Part shown: piece after piece, positions 25,408 through 34,298 of the stretch
Numbering within the stretch: position 1 is the first letter of the stretch
How the letters are laid out: the number at the start of each line of letters is the position of its first letter
NCBI GenBank assembly: GCA_021413945.1
Contig: JAIOPK010000019.1
Span: 16,519 to 80,518 of the forward strand
Origin: Candidatus Uhrbacteria bacterium
Lineage (GTDB): Bacteria; Patescibacteriota; Patescibacteriia; 2-12-FULL-60-25
Direction of reading: 5' to 3'
Length of the DNA stretch: 64,000 nucleotides
The notes under the pieces: model-generated
What the model was told of the DNA's origin: nothing
Databases searched by the model: none
What the model saw: only the letters and a program-made list of their open reading frames with translations
Translations under genes and position numbers: made by a program

Positions 25408-26076
25408 TCAGAGGATGTGTTTCGCCGCAATGTCCATAGTCAGACCTTCGATAGGCAAGGCATTTTCCACATCAAACTCGCCAACTTTCGTCCTCCGTAG
25501 TTCGACACAATACCCACCAACCCCAAGCTCACGTCCAATGTCGTCGGCAAGCGATCGAATATAAGTCCCGCTCCCGCATTTCACATCGATCGTCAGATTC
25601 GGCCACTCATATTCAACCACCTCGATCTTATCGATCTTCACCTGCTTCATCGGCCTCATTTCTTCCGTAGCTTTTCCCGCACGCGCAAGATCGTACAACT
25701 TTTTCCCACCGATCTTCTTCGCGCTATGTAGGGGGGCAAGCTGTTCGTATCCGCCACGAAACTTGTCGAGTGCTTTCTCGACTTCGTTACGCGTCGGTTC
25801 CTTCGACACGTTCTGTTCGACGATCACGCCCTCCTTGTCGAACGTGTCGCTCGTGGCACCCATACGAACCGACGCCACATACTCCTTGTCGACACCAACC
25901 AGAGCCGTGAGTCGCTTCGTCCCTTTACCGACCCCAAGCACGAGCAGTCCGGTCGCGAACGGATCAAGAGTTCCTGCGTGGCCAATCGCCTTCATTTTCA
26001 AAATCCCACGCAGTTTTGCAACCACGTCATGCGAGGTCCATCCCTCGGGTTTGTCGATCAGAAGTAATCCGTCCAT
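25408..26076 (-). CDS. truB: tRNA pseudouridine(55) synthase TruB
   Basis: 222 residues. The start DGLLLIDKPEGWTSHDVV and the catalytic-Asp motif GHAGTLDPFATGLLVLGVG are diagnostic; SGTYIRSLADDIG follows. It makes pseudouridine 55 in the T-loop of tRNAs. The C-terminal PUA region of longer TruB proteins is absent or minimal. A possible -10 (TACATT) ends 8 bases before the ATG, so it may be leaderless. Divergent from the S9 peptidase gene. Confidence 0.95.
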   Translation of the reverse strand: MDGLLLIDKPEGWTSHDVVAKLRGILKMKAIGHAGTLDPFATGLLVLGVGKGTKRLTALVGVDKEYVASVRMGATSDTFDKEGVIVEQNVSKEPTRNEVEKALDKFRGGYEQLAPLHSAKKIGGKKLYDLARAGKATEEMRPMKQVKIDKIEVVEYEWPNLTIDVKCGSGTYIRSLADDIGRELGVGGYCVELRRTKVGEFDVENALPIEGLTMDIAAKHIL

Positions 26077-26130
26077 GGACGGAGAATGTACCGACTAGGC
26101 AGAAACGTCAAAAAACGTTACAAATTGGCC

Positions 26131-27933
26131 ATGTCCCTATATTCCATCCAAGACTTTTTGGAAACAAAAACCGCGTGGGCTCCTTCTTGGAGTCCCGATG
26201 CAACAAAGTTGCTGTATATCAGTAACCTGACGGGCGTCGCTCAGGCTTATCTGAAGGATTTGGCATCCGGAGAAGTGCGACAACTGACGGATGGGACCGA
26301 GCCTATCGAATTTGCCTTTTTTCCTCCCAAAGAGAATGTGATTCTTTTTGGACATAGTAACGGAGGAAATGAACGAACGCAGATTAGACTCATGGATCCT
26401 ACAAATGGAAAAAGCGAATGGCTAATGCACAATGATGAATTTATTTATCGTGTAACAGAATGTTCGGCTGACGGTTCGTTATTTGCGTATATTTCCAACG
26501 AGAGGAACGGCAAGGATTTTGATGTATACGTTTACAATTTGAAGAAGCGCGAATCCCGACGCGTATTCGATCGTGGCGGATGGTGTAAAGGTGTTGGCTT
26601 TTCGCCGGATAAAACCATGCTCGTCGTGCGCATCGAGTACACGTTTTCCCAAAATCAACTCGTTCTCGTGAACCTACAGACCGGAGAAGAACTCGACGTC
26701 ACAGAAAAAGAAGGTCTAAAAGAACATGGTTACGCGCATTGGTTGCCCGATGGATCAGGCTTTTATTTCAAGAACAACCAAGATCGCGATTTTTCAGCGC
26801 TTGACTTTTATGATTTGAAAAATAAATCAATAACGCCTATCACGGGGTCGCTAGATCTACCAAAGTTTGAATTGGAGATTATTCGAATGACGCTGGATGG
26901 AGGTCGATTGCTTCTTGGATATAACCGTGATGGATATACAGATGTTTGGTTCATGGATGTAGCGACCAAGCAGCTTACCAAGGCGCTATTGCCTGACGGA
27001 GAACTGGATGGATTTGAATGGACGGAAGACGGATCACGTTTGGCATTTGAGTTTGAAGACGCCAAGCAGCAGCGTGATATTTGGATTCTTGAAGTGAGCG
27101 GATCCGTTGTTCGTGCGACGGAGAGTCCTCGACGCGTTCCGGTAGATGTATGTCAACCGATGGAATTAGTGCGGTATGAATCGTTTGATGGCAAACAAAT
27201 TCCCGCGTTCATATACACGCCCAAACGTAAAGGGAACGAACGATGTCCCGTCATTGTGAATGTTCATGGCGGTCCGGAAGGACAGTCGCGACCAGGCTTC
27301 TATGGATTGATGCAATATTTTGTCTCACAAGGTTGGGCGGTTGTTTTACCGAACATTCGCGGGAGCAGTGGTTATGGTAAGGAATATATGGCCGCTGATG
27401 ATAAAGGCAAGCGCTGGGATTCCATCAAAGATATCGAATGGCTAAACAAGTATCTCCGTTCTCGTGATGACGTCGACCCAGAGAAGATTGTCATCATGGG
27501 CGGCAGTTACGGTGGCTACATGACGCTGGTCGGAGTCGCATTTCAGCCCAAGCTGTGGGCGGCCGGAGTGGACATTGTCGGAATGTCGAACCTTGTAACA
27601 TTTCTACAGAATACTTCGGTATGGCGTCGGGCATTGCGTGAAGCGGAGTATGGGTCACTGCAAGATGATCATGTGATTTTGGAAGATCTGTCACCGATGC
27701 GTGTCGTGAAAGACATTCAGGCACCGCTTCTGGTGATCCACGGCGCAAATGACCCGAGAGTGCCATTATCGGAGGCGGAGCAAATCGTGAAGACAGTCGT
27801 CGATCAAGGCGGCGTCGCCGAGCTGCTTGTTTATCACGATGAAGGGCATGGATTAGCCAAATTACAGAACCGATTGGATGCCTACCCCAAGGTTGCAGAC
27901 TTTCTGACAAAACATGTGATCGAGAAGCGCTGA
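26131..27933 (+). CDS. S9-family prolyl oligopeptidase-like peptidase
   Basis: 600 residues. The first about 330 form a beta-propeller of WD40-like/TolB-like repeats (APSWSPDATKLLYISN, VTECSADGSLFAYISNE). The alpha/beta-hydrolase domain carries nucleophile Ser in MGGSYGGYM (near 456), Asp in GANDPRVP (near 539) and His in HDEGHGLA (near 570). It should act on oligopeptides or acylated peptides in the cytoplasm, since no signal peptide is seen. ATG 26131 starts MSLYSIQDF. Base use is visibly more A+T-rich than in the neighbours, a hint of transfer. Confidence 0.9.
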   Translation: MSLYSIQDFLETKTAWAPSWSPDATKLLYISNLTGVAQAYLKDLASGEVRQLTDGTEPIEFAFFPPKENVILFGHSNGGNERTQIRLMDPTNGKSEWLMHNDEFIYRVTECSADGSLFAYISNERNGKDFDVYVYNLKKRESRRVFDRGGWCKGVGFSPDKTMLVVRIEYTFSQNQLVLVNLQTGEELDVTEKEGLKEHGYAHWLPDGSGFYFKNNQDRDFSALDFYDLKNKSITPITGSLDLPKFELEIIRMTLDGGRLLLGYNRDGYTDVWFMDVATKQLTKALLPDGELDGFEWTEDGSRLAFEFEDAKQQRDIWILEVSGSVVRATESPRRVPVDVCQPMELVRYESFDGKQIPAFIYTPKRKGNERCPVIVNVHGGPEGQSRPGFYGLMQYFVSQGWAVVLPNIRGSSGYGKEYMAADDKGKRWDSIKDIEWLNKYLRSRDDVDPEKIVIMGGSYGGYMTLVGVAFQPKLWAAGVDIVGMSNLVTFLQNTSVWRRALREAEYGSLQDDHVILEDLSPMRVVKDIQAPLLVIHGANDPRVPLSEAEQIVKTVVDQGGVAELLVYHDEGHGLAKLQNRLDAYPKVADFLTKHVIEKR

Positions 27934-27937
27934 TCTA

Positions 27938-27966
27938 TTGACTATTGGCTCAATAAAGCCTAAACT
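27938..27966 (+). promoter_or_regulatory. infB promoter (leaderless)
   Basis: TTGACT (27938-27943), 17-base spacer, TAAACT (27961-27966), then exactly 7 bases to the infB ATG. Transcription should begin at the start codon. Confidence 0.65.
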
Positions 27967-27973
27967 CGCACGC

Positions 27974-29992
27974 ATGAACGTTACCGAACTGGCACGCCGT
28001 CTGCGTGTCACCCCGCAGCAACTCTTGGCAAAAATGCCTGAGCTTGGTTTTGACGTTGGTGCCCGAGCCATCAAGATCGATGACCGCACCGCCGATCAGA
28101 TCTACAAGAAGTGGCTCGAGAACTCCCGCCGCGAACGTTTGCGCGACCAGCTCGTAAAACAGCAGGCCATCGTAACCACCGATGGCTCGGCTCCGGAAAA
28201 CCGTGAAGTCACGCTTCCCGCCGTTGTTGCTGTCCGCGATTTTGCCGGCAAACTTGGTTTGCCTGTCACGCGTGTGATTCAGCAGCTCATGAAAGCCGGT
28301 ATTCTCGCTTCCCAAAACGAGCGCATCGACTACATGACCGCATCGATTATCGCGGAAGAACTCGGATACAAGCCGCTTCCGGAATCCAAGATCGAGGCGG
28401 AAATGTTGGCATCCGTGGAAAGTCAGGATCGTTTGAAAGAAATTCTTGGCGGTCAAGAAAAAGTGAGTCTTAAAGAACGCCCGCCCGTTATCGTTGTCAT
28501 GGGTCACGTCGACCACGGAAAAACCCGCACGCTCGATGCGATTCGCAAAACCCACGTCATGGAAGGGGAGTCCGGTGGAATCACCCAGCACATCGGTGCG
28601 TACATGGTTGAAAACAAAGGAAAACCTTTGACCTTCATCGACACTCCGGGTCACGAAGCGTTTACCGTCATGCGTTCGCGTGGTGCCAAGGTCGCCGACA
28701 TTGCGATTCTCGTTGTTGCCGCCGACGACGGCGTACAGCCGCAAACAAAAGAAGCGATCAACATCATCACGGCCGCCAAACTTCCATACGTTGTCGCTCT
28801 GAACAAGATCGATAAACCCGACGCCGATCCAAACCGCGTGCTCGGTCAATTGGCGGAATGCGGTGTGAACGTCGAGGAATGGGGTGGAACAGTTCCGATG
28901 GCCAAAATCTCGGCTAAGATCGGTACGGGTATCGATGCGTTGCTCGACTTGGTTTTGCTTGTCGCAGAAATGGAAAAAGAACGCATCATGAGCAATCCGG
29001 ACACGCGCGCCGCCGGAACGATTATCGAATCCCGTGTAGACAAGGGTGAAGGCCCTGTCGCCACAGCCATCATCCAGAACGGCACGCTTCACCGCAACGA
29101 CGCTCTCGGCATCGCCGGCGTTGCTTATGGCCGCGTCCGCATGATGCGCGACTGGACCGGTAAAATCATGGATGAGGCCACACCTGGAATGCCGGTAAAA
29201 ATTCTCGGCTTCAAAACCGCTCCCGCTGTAGGCGATATCCTTGAAGTCCCGGTAAATCCGAGCGATCTCGAGGTAAAGAAAACCAAGAACGTCTCGCGCC
29301 AGAACGTCGAAAGTCTTACCGCGACAAAAGCGCAGCCTGTCGAAGGCGAGGATGCTCACAAGAAAGTGATGCTGAACGTCATCCTCAAGACCGACGTGCT
29401 CGGTTCGCTTGAAGCGTTGCTCGGCATGACGGAAAAAGTGAAGCATGAACTCGTAGGCGTCGACGTGATTCAGAAAGGTCTCGGCAACATCACGGAAGGC
29501 GATATCGAGCGCGCCGCAAACTCCAAGCCTTCCGTCGTTTACGGATTTAACGTCATGCTTCCTCCGGCTCTTGTACACAAAGCGCGCGAGAAAGAGGTTG
29601 ATGTCGTGTTGTATAAAGTTGTTTACGATTTGTTTGACAACATCGTCGAACGCTTGAACAAGCTCCTGCCGCAAGAAAAGATTATTACGGAACTCGGCTC
29701 CGCCGAGGTTGCCGCCATTTTCCTTACGGAAACCAACCGCATGGTCGTCGGTTTGCGTGTGAAGGAAGGCAAGCTCATCACCGCCGCAAAACTGCGAGTA
29801 TTCCGCAACAATGAAATCATCGGAGAAGGAACGATCGAGTCGCTTCAGAGCGGCAAGTCAGCCGTGAAAGAAGTCGGCGCCGGAACCGAGTGCGGCTTGT
29901 CGTATCAGGGTAAAATCAAGCTCCAAGTCGGCGATCGCATTGAGGGCTATACGGAAGAATCCAAGGCGCGTAAAGTAGAGTCGTTCCGCTAG
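27974..29992 (+). CDS. infB: Translation initiation factor IF-2
   Basis: 672-residue GTPase that delivers initiator tRNA. Two IF2_N-like helical parts ([21 protein letters not shown] and a second copy near residue 85) precede the G domain. G motifs are [10 protein letters not shown] (near 176), DTPGHEAF (near 222) and NKID (near 276). Domains II-IV follow to the usual GDRIEGY ending. The long charged N-terminal region of many IF-2 proteins is missing. ATG 27974 is chosen because the consensus promoter ends 7 bases before it. Confidence 0.96.
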   Translation: MNVTELARRLRVTPQQLLAKMPELGFDVGARAIKIDDRTADQIYKKWLENSRRERLRDQLVKQQAIVTTDGSAPENREVTLPAVVAVRDFAGKLGLPVTRVIQQLMKAGILASQNERIDYMTASIIAEELGYKPLPESKIEAEMLASVESQDRLKEILGGQEKVSLKERPPVIVVMGHVDHGKTRTLDAIRKTHVMEGESGGITQHIGAYMVENKGKPLTFIDTPGHEAFTVMRSRGAKVADIAILVVAADDGVQPQTKEAINIITAAKLPYVVALNKIDKPDADPNRVLGQLAECGVNVEEWGGTVPMAKISAKIGTGIDALLDLVLLVAEMEKERIMSNPDTRAAGTIIESRVDKGEGPVATAIIQNGTLHRNDALGIAGVAYGRVRMMRDWTGKIMDEATPGMPVKILGFKTAPAVGDILEVPVNPSDLEVKKTKNVSRQNVESLTATKAQPVEGEDAHKKVMLNVILKTDVLGSLEALLGMTEKVKHELVGVDVIQKGLGNITEGDIERAANSKPSVVYGFNVMLPPALVHKAREKEVDVVLYKVVYDLFDNIVERLNKLLPQEKIITELGSAEVAAIFLTETNRMVVGLRVKEGKLITAAKLRVFRNNEIIGEGTIESLQSGKSAVKEVGAGTECGLSYQGKIKLQVGDRIEGYTEESKARKVESFR

Positions 29993-30011
29993 TCCTTGTT
30001 ACACCTAAACT

Positions 30012-30335
30012 ATGGCCCATATTTTTAACGAAGCAAATTTTCAGGCGGAAGTTCTTTCATCGAGCAGCCCCGTCCTTGTCGATTTTTGGGCGGAATGGTG
30101 CGGTCCTTGCCGTGTCATGGGTCCGATTGTCGAGGAAATCGCCTCGGAAACGGATGAGTCCAAGCTGAAGGTCGGGAAACTCAATGTCGACGAGAATATG
30201 CATCTGTCGACGGAATACCGCATCCTCTCAATTCCGACCATGCTCGTCTTCAAAGACGGCAAACCTGTCGACACCATCGTCGGCTCGATGTCCAAGCAGG
30301 ACTTGCTCGCCAAGCTTGCACCGTATTTGGCGTAA
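30012..30335 (+). CDS. trxA: Thioredoxin
   Basis: 107-residue thioredoxin with active site WAEWCGPCRVMGP and the cis-Pro motif SIPTMLVFKDG. It reduces protein disulfides in the cytoplasm and is itself reduced by TrxB, whose gene starts 5 bases downstream. It lies 19 bases after infB and may be co-transcribed with it. Confidence 0.96.
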   Translation: MAHIFNEANFQAEVLSSSSPVLVDFWAEWCGPCRVMGPIVEEIASETDESKLKVGKLNVDENMHLSTEYRILSIPTMLVFKDGKPVDTIVGSMSKQDLLAKLAPYLA

Positions 30336-30340
30336 GACGT

Positions 30341-31252
30341 ATGCGCGACGTCATTATCATCGGTTCCGGCCCAGCCGGTTGGACGGCTGCGATCTACGCG
30401 GCGCGCGCCGATTTGAAGCCGCTCGTCTTCGAAGGCCATGAGCCTGGCGGTCAGCTCATGACCACAACGGAAGTAGAAAACTTTCCGGGCTTCGAACACG
30501 GCATCCAGGGTCCCGACCTCATGCAGGTCATGCGCAAACAGGCCGCGCGATTCGGAACCGAGATTATTTCGAATATGGTCGATTCGCTCAAGCAAATCGA
30601 CGGCGGATTCGAAGTTGTTTCAAAAGGCGAAGCCTACCAAGCTAAAACGGTGATCCTGTCGACCGGCGCAACTGCTCGCCGACTCGGGCTCGATAATGAA
30701 AAGCGTTTGTATGGTCACGGTGTTTCCGCCTGTGCCACATGCGACGGATTTTTCTTCAAAGGTAAAAACGTCATCATCGTCGGCGGGGGAGACAGTGCCA
30801 TGGAAGAGTCGTCGTTCCTGACGCGATTCGCCGACAGGGTGTATTTGATGCATCGCCGAGGCGAGTTCCGCGCGTCCAAAATCATGCAGGAACGCGTTCG
30901 CAACAACCAAAAAATCGAAATCGTTTTGAATACGGAAGTCACCGACATTCTCGGCGCAGACCATGTTGAAGGCGTTGTTTTGAAAGACACGGTCTCCGGC
31001 GAAATTCGCGAAATGAAAATCGACGGCGTGTTCGCCGCCATCGGCCATGAACCCAATGTCGCTCTCGTGAAAGGCCTTATTGATCTCGATGAGAAAGGTT
31101 ACGTAAAAACCGTCCCGGGCACGTCCAAGACCAATATCGAAGGTCTCTTTGCTTGCGGCGATGTCCAAGACTCCCGCTACCGCCAAGCCGTTACCGCCGC
31201 AGGATCCGGATGTATGGCGGCGTTGGATGCGGAAAAATTCCTCTCGCACTAA
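30341..31252 (+). CDS. trxB: Thioredoxin reductase
   Basis: 303 residues. FAD-binding IIGSGPAGWTAAIYAA is at the N-terminus, and the redox-active CATCDG lies in the NADPH domain next to the Rossmann motif IIVGGGDSAMEE. The FAD motif GLFACGDVQD is near the C-terminus. It transfers electrons from NAD(P)H to thioredoxin. The Rossmann end HRRGEFRASK suggests NADPH. The gene pair trxA-trxB forms a complete reducing system. Confidence 0.96.
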   Translation: MRDVIIIGSGPAGWTAAIYAARADLKPLVFEGHEPGGQLMTTTEVENFPGFEHGIQGPDLMQVMRKQAARFGTEIISNMVDSLKQIDGGFEVVSKGEAYQAKTVILSTGATARRLGLDNEKRLYGHGVSACATCDGFFFKGKNVIIVGGGDSAMEESSFLTRFADRVYLMHRRGEFRASKIMQERVRNNQKIEIVLNTEVTDILGADHVEGVVLKDTVSGEIREMKIDGVFAAIGHEPNVALVKGLIDLDEKGYVKTVPGTSKTNIEGLFACGDVQDSRYRQAVTAAGSGCMAALDAEKFLSH

Positions 31253-31253
31253 C

Positions 31254-31329
31254 TGTCATTCCTGCGGAGGCAGGAATCCAGCTGATAAAGGTTATGTTCG
31301 GACTGGATCCCAGCGTTCGCTGGGATGAC
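31254..31329. repeat. Composite inverted repeat of the GTCATTCC...GGAATCCAG type
   Basis: A 76-base element whose ends GTCAT/ATGAC pair. It holds an 8-bp hairpin (31258-31265 with 31270-31277), a 9-bp hairpin (31307-31315 with 31318-31326) and a joining pair ATCCAG/CTGGAT. The sequence type is the widespread repeat that reads as VIPAEAGIQ when translated. Confidence 0.85.
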
Positions 31330-31345
31330 GACATAGATAACGAAC

Positions 31346-31375
31346 GCCCCACTGACTATGAATCAGTGGGGCTTT
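31346..31375. terminator. Hairpin terminator
   Basis: 10-bp stem GCCCCACTGA/TCAGTGGGGC with a 7-base loop, followed by TTTCATTT on the plus strand. It likely ends trxB, and on the minus strand it may bound the RNA encoded at 31381-31651; its minus-side T-run is poor. Confidence 0.7.
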
Positions 31376-31380
31376 CATTT

Positions 31381-31651
31381 GGACTTTCGACCAGCGCTCG
31401 AGCAATCCGCATCCAAGAAACTTTTCCATAGGGGAGAGCGAGTCCGAAGACCTGCGGCACCCTGCGGAAAAATCCCATGCTTGTCGTGGACGCGGATTGC
31501 TTAAGCGTTTGTCTTTATGTGAATTTCTTGGCTAACCCTACTGGCCTGTGGATAAGTGTCAAGAGGCTGACAGCCTCGTCTGGCACAAAAGCGCTGTAGA
31601 GAGACAAAAAATGAGCCCGCCTCTGGGAACTGCCATGGCGGCTCAAAGTGC
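31381..31651 (-). ncRNA. Putative structured RNA with long pseudoknot, family unknown
   Basis: No protein frame covers this stretch. On the minus strand a strong promoter (31659-31687) points into it. Pairings: a 5' hairpin (31637-31645 with 31612-31621), a perfect 6-bp hairpin (31563-31568 with 31572-31577), and two long-range helices. Helix a pairs 31524-31531 with 31413-31420 (8 bp) and helix b pairs 31488-31501 with 31401-31414 (13 of 14 pairs). The order a-b-a'-b' is a pseudoknot. I looked for tmRNA, RNase P, SRP and 6S hallmarks and did not find them. The ends are estimated. Confidence 0.5.
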
Positions 31652-31658
31652 TAGCCTA

Positions 31659-31687
31659 TGTATACCATAGAAAAAATGATCCGTCAA
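31659..31687 (-). promoter_or_regulatory. Promoter of the putative RNA
   Basis: Minus strand TTGACG (31687-31682), 17-base spacer, TATACA (31664-31659). It lies just past the stop of the VanW gene and faces a stretch without any gene on that strand. Confidence 0.7.
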
Positions 31688-31712
31688 GCAGGCTGACTAC
31701 CTCTATTTTTCG

Positions 31713-33611
31713 CTAATTTGGATTATTGATGCCTGTTTCGTCGACGACGGGTGCGGCCGGGTTCTGGGATGCGGCTACCTCCTCGGGTGAGGCGCCTATC
31801 AAACAGACGGCACCCCACGGCCGATAATAGCTCGTGAACGTTTCTTTTTTCTGTTCGCCCGACGCGTACGTGATGGTGTAGTCCAAGCTCGCGGTGGCGC
31901 CGGCGTGCGCCGATTCCGTGCACTTGCGTTTGCCGATGGGTAATTCCGTTGTCGGGATCAGCTTGAGCGGCGGCGCGGCAACGATATTGTAGATACGCGG
32001 CTTGGTCTGTTCCGCAACGCGTCCATCCTTGGTACCCCACATGTAGAAAGCGAGCATGTCGCCTTTGAGCTCGGACGTGAGCAGAATCGTCGAGCTTGTG
32101 TCGTTCTTGAAGCGGAAGTCGGGAGAAGGCGAGTAAATCGTCGCATCCGTGCCGGCGGGCTCGTAATAGCGCACGCGATAGCTGTGATTACGTCGTTCGA
32201 CAATAGGCATTCCGGAAGCCATCGCCATGCGGAAGCTCGTCGATCCAACCTGACACAATCCTCCGCCATATTCCGGCGTCGTCTTGTTTCCCTTGATGAC
32301 AAGCTCCTGATACCAGCCATGCGGTCCATCGATTTCACCTAGAACGCCCAGCTGGCTAAAAATTTCCCCCGGCGCGACCAGAACGCCGTTCATTTTCTTT
32401 GCACCTAACGCGATATTTTTGCGTCGATTGGACGGCGATCCGTCAAAGTACGATCGTCCGACGCCGAGCAGTTCACGAATACCCAAACGCTCCGCATCTG
32501 CGCCTTCAATTTTGGGCGAGATACGTGCAAACACAATCGGTACGCTCGATGAGCCGGCGCTCCAGGCTGCAAGAATACCTTCGCCTGTCAGACGGCCATC
32601 AACCCGCACACCCTCGATCGGCGCCACAAATTCTTTGAGTTTTCCGTCCTCGTCGAGTGTCAATTTTCCATCACGAGGTTCTTTCAGATAATCCGCGGTA
32701 AACGTCGCCATCGATTTCTCGATACGTTCGGGATCGAGAGCCAAAACCGCGCCCGATGGCGTCGAGCTTGCCGTAATCCAACCCGCGATCGTCGAGCTCG
32801 TCACGGTTTGTTTCTTGAGTTCATTCGTCAGTGTAAACGGAGCCTTGGCGATCCAAGCGGGGATTCCGGGCAAAACGGAGCGGATCTCACTGACCGTCAA
32901 TGTCGGTAAAACGTTCAGGATGCGAATCGTAATCGGCTGGAAAGAGATACGCCGGGCCTGCGCCTCAAGCGTCGTGATCGCCGACCGGATATCTGCCGAC
33001 TTGCCAACTTGTTCGGCTTGAATATCGGACACAAAGCCACTTTCTGTCGATGTCGTGATCCGCACGTGCAATTCGGCATCGCGCATGAGCGGCAAGGAGT
33101 CGCCAACTTCCTCGTGTAGCAAATTTTCCGCCAAATCGCGGTTAAAAATCGTTTTCAAGTCGATGTCCAAGGGCTGCATGTACAGCCGCACTCGATTGAC
33201 GACATTCCAAATAGGGCTGGAATCGCGGCCTGCCTGAAAAGCCAGATCAACGGCCGGTGCCGGATCATAGCTGACGAGGTCGCGCGACAAATCGGGATCT
33301 TCAATAGGTACGGTACTGCGCGGCAAGGTGATCTGTCTGTCCTCCAATCGAAAAATGAATCCCGGCTCAAGCGCGGCATCGATTCGTTTCTGTAGCGCCG
33401 CTTCCGCCTGCGCGCGCGTCATTCCGTCGAGCTTTAAGCCCGCAATGCGTACGCCGGGGAACATCTTGTCGCGAAAAACAAGTTCATAACCATACGCCGC
33501 GGCACCTAGTCCGGCCAAAATCGAGGCAAAAAGACCTACGGCAATGGCGATACCGATGACAGAGGCGGAAACGATGCGTTTTCCGTGATGTTTTGCTTCG
33601 AGTAAGTTCAT
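31713..33611 (-). CDS. VanW-family membrane-anchored protein
   Basis: 632 residues. An N-terminal membrane helix (about 17-45) is followed by two peptidoglycan-binding-like (YoaR type) regions, one near residues 50-150 (FPGVRIAGLKLDGMTRAQAEAAL) and another after about 150. The VanW domain (about 395-530) has the conserved YGGGLCQVGSTSFRMA and NHSYRVRYY. A short C-terminal domain with two Cys ends the protein. It probably acts at the cell wall; the function of VanW is not established. It overlaps the preceding small gene by 4 bases. Confidence 0.85.
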   Translation of the reverse strand: MNLLEAKHHGKRIVSASVIGIAIAVGLFASILAGLGAAAYGYELVFRDKMFPGVRIAGLKLDGMTRAQAEAALQKRIDAALEPGFIFRLEDRQITLPRSTVPIEDPDLSRDLVSYDPAPAVDLAFQAGRDSSPIWNVVNRVRLYMQPLDIDLKTIFNRDLAENLLHEEVGDSLPLMRDAELHVRITTSTESGFVSDIQAEQVGKSADIRSAITTLEAQARRISFQPITIRILNVLPTLTVSEIRSVLPGIPAWIAKAPFTLTNELKKQTVTSSTIAGWITASSTPSGAVLALDPERIEKSMATFTADYLKEPRDGKLTLDEDGKLKEFVAPIEGVRVDGRLTGEGILAAWSAGSSSVPIVFARISPKIEGADAERLGIRELLGVGRSYFDGSPSNRRKNIALGAKKMNGVLVAPGEIFSQLGVLGEIDGPHGWYQELVIKGNKTTPEYGGGLCQVGSTSFRMAMASGMPIVERRNHSYRVRYYEPAGTDATIYSPSPDFRFKNDTSSTILLTSELKGDMLAFYMWGTKDGRVAEQTKPRIYNIVAAPPLKLIPTTELPIGKRKCTESAHAGATASLDYTITYASGEQKKETFTSYYRPWGAVCLIGASPEEVAASQNPAAPVVDETGINNPN

Positions 33612-33841
33612 GCGGCTGTGGCTCCTTCACCGAGTAGGCGATTTAACATAGCGCGTGCGACTTCTTGATCCGTGTCCTGTTGTTTCCCCGGAGCGATCGC
33701 GACTAACTGTAATGTATCACCTTTCACCGGATTCCCCGCTATCATCGATCGGGGGATGCTGAGCGGCTGACCGCCAACATCGACCTGTACGGTCGCGTCA
33801 TCCATTTCTACCACTTTCACCGGCATCGGAAGAAATCCCAT
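33608..33841 (-). CDS. Small protein of unknown function
   Basis: 77 residues, not recognised. The first half is a small beta-rich segment (MPVKVVEMDDATVQVDVGGQPLSI) like a short OB/SH3-type barrel; the second half is helical and includes REVARAMLNRLL-like sequence. It is cytoplasmic (no signal or membrane helix). The stop overlaps the VanW start by 4 bases, so the two are translationally coupled. Confidence 0.65.
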   Translation of the reverse strand: MGFLPMPVKVVEMDDATVQVDVGGQPLSIPRSMIAGNPVKGDTLQLVAIAPGKQQDTDQEVARAMLNRLLGEGATAA

Positions 33842-33856
33842 AAATGCGATCGTCGA

Positions 33857-34243
33857 TTAATTAACCGGTATATGCCTCTCACTGCCCCGAATCGGAATGC
33901 GTACCTCGAGGATTCCGTCGCGGAGTGTCGCATCGGCCTGATCGGCAACGACATCGACCGGAAGAATCAGACTTCGGCTGAATGTGCCCCAATGGCATTC
34001 TTGATGAAACCAGTCGTCCTCGTTGATTTCACGTTTGTCCTCGCGCGTTCCGCGAATCGTCAGCAAGTCGCCATTCACGGCGATATCGAGATCTTCCGGC
34101 TTGGCGCCGGCGAGCGTGGACCGGACCACAAGCGTATTGCCCTCGCGGAATACGTCGACGGAGAGTTGTCCCTCGGCCTCGCTTTTGAACCAGTCGGGGG
34201 CGGGGGATTCGGTATTCAATAATCGGTATTCTTCGAAAGCCAT
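33857..34243 (-). CDS. Hsp20/alpha-crystallin small heat-shock protein
   Basis: 128-residue ATP-independent chaperone. The alpha-crystallin domain (about 28-120) includes LSVDVFREGNTLVVRSTLAG, DLLTIRGTREDKREI and the typical ATLRDGILEVRIP near the end. The N-terminal arm is short. A 14-base palindrome lies 3 bases upstream of its start (34247-34260) where a ribosome site would be. First gene of a minus-strand group with the 33608 and VanW genes. Confidence 0.93.
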   Translation of the reverse strand: MAFEEYRLLNTESPAPDWFKSEAEGQLSVDVFREGNTLVVRSTLAGAKPEDLDIAVNGDLLTIRGTREDKREINEDDWFHQECHWGTFSRSLILPVDVVADQADATLRDGILEVRIPIRGSERHIPVN

Positions 34244-34246
34244 ATT

Positions 34247-34260
34247 TTACACAAGTGTAA
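34247..34260. promoter_or_regulatory. Palindromic operator-like site at hsp20
   Basis: TTACAC-AA-GTGTAA, 6-bp arms, 3 bases before the hsp20 start and in the divergent region shared with 34299. It differs from CIRCE and HAIR heat-shock operators. Confidence 0.45.
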
Positions 34261-34283
34261 GCCTCGTTTCCGCTTTTGTCATG

Positions 34284-34292
34284 TGGTATGAT
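34284..34292 (+). promoter_or_regulatory. Extended -10 of the 34299 operon (leaderless)
   Basis: TGGTATGAT ends 6 bases before the ATG at 34299, placing the transcript start on the start codon. Confidence 0.6.
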
Positions 34293-34298
34293 ACCCCC

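Noticed and set aside
27950..29674. 574-codon open frame on the minus strand across infB
   Set aside because: It mirrors the codon pattern of infB, has no similarity to any family I know and no ribosome site; infB carries all the GTPase motifs.
31381..31651. Identification of the structured stretch as tmRNA, RNase P or 6S RNA
   Set aside because: A segment (ACAAACGCTTAAGCAATCC) recalls the 3' part of tmRNA, but there is no tRNA-like end, CCA or tag frame. RNase P core motifs are absent as well.
34247..34260. CIRCE (HrcA) operator at hsp20
   Set aside because: The palindrome lacks the TTAGCACTC-N9-GAGTGCTAA sequence and spacing.
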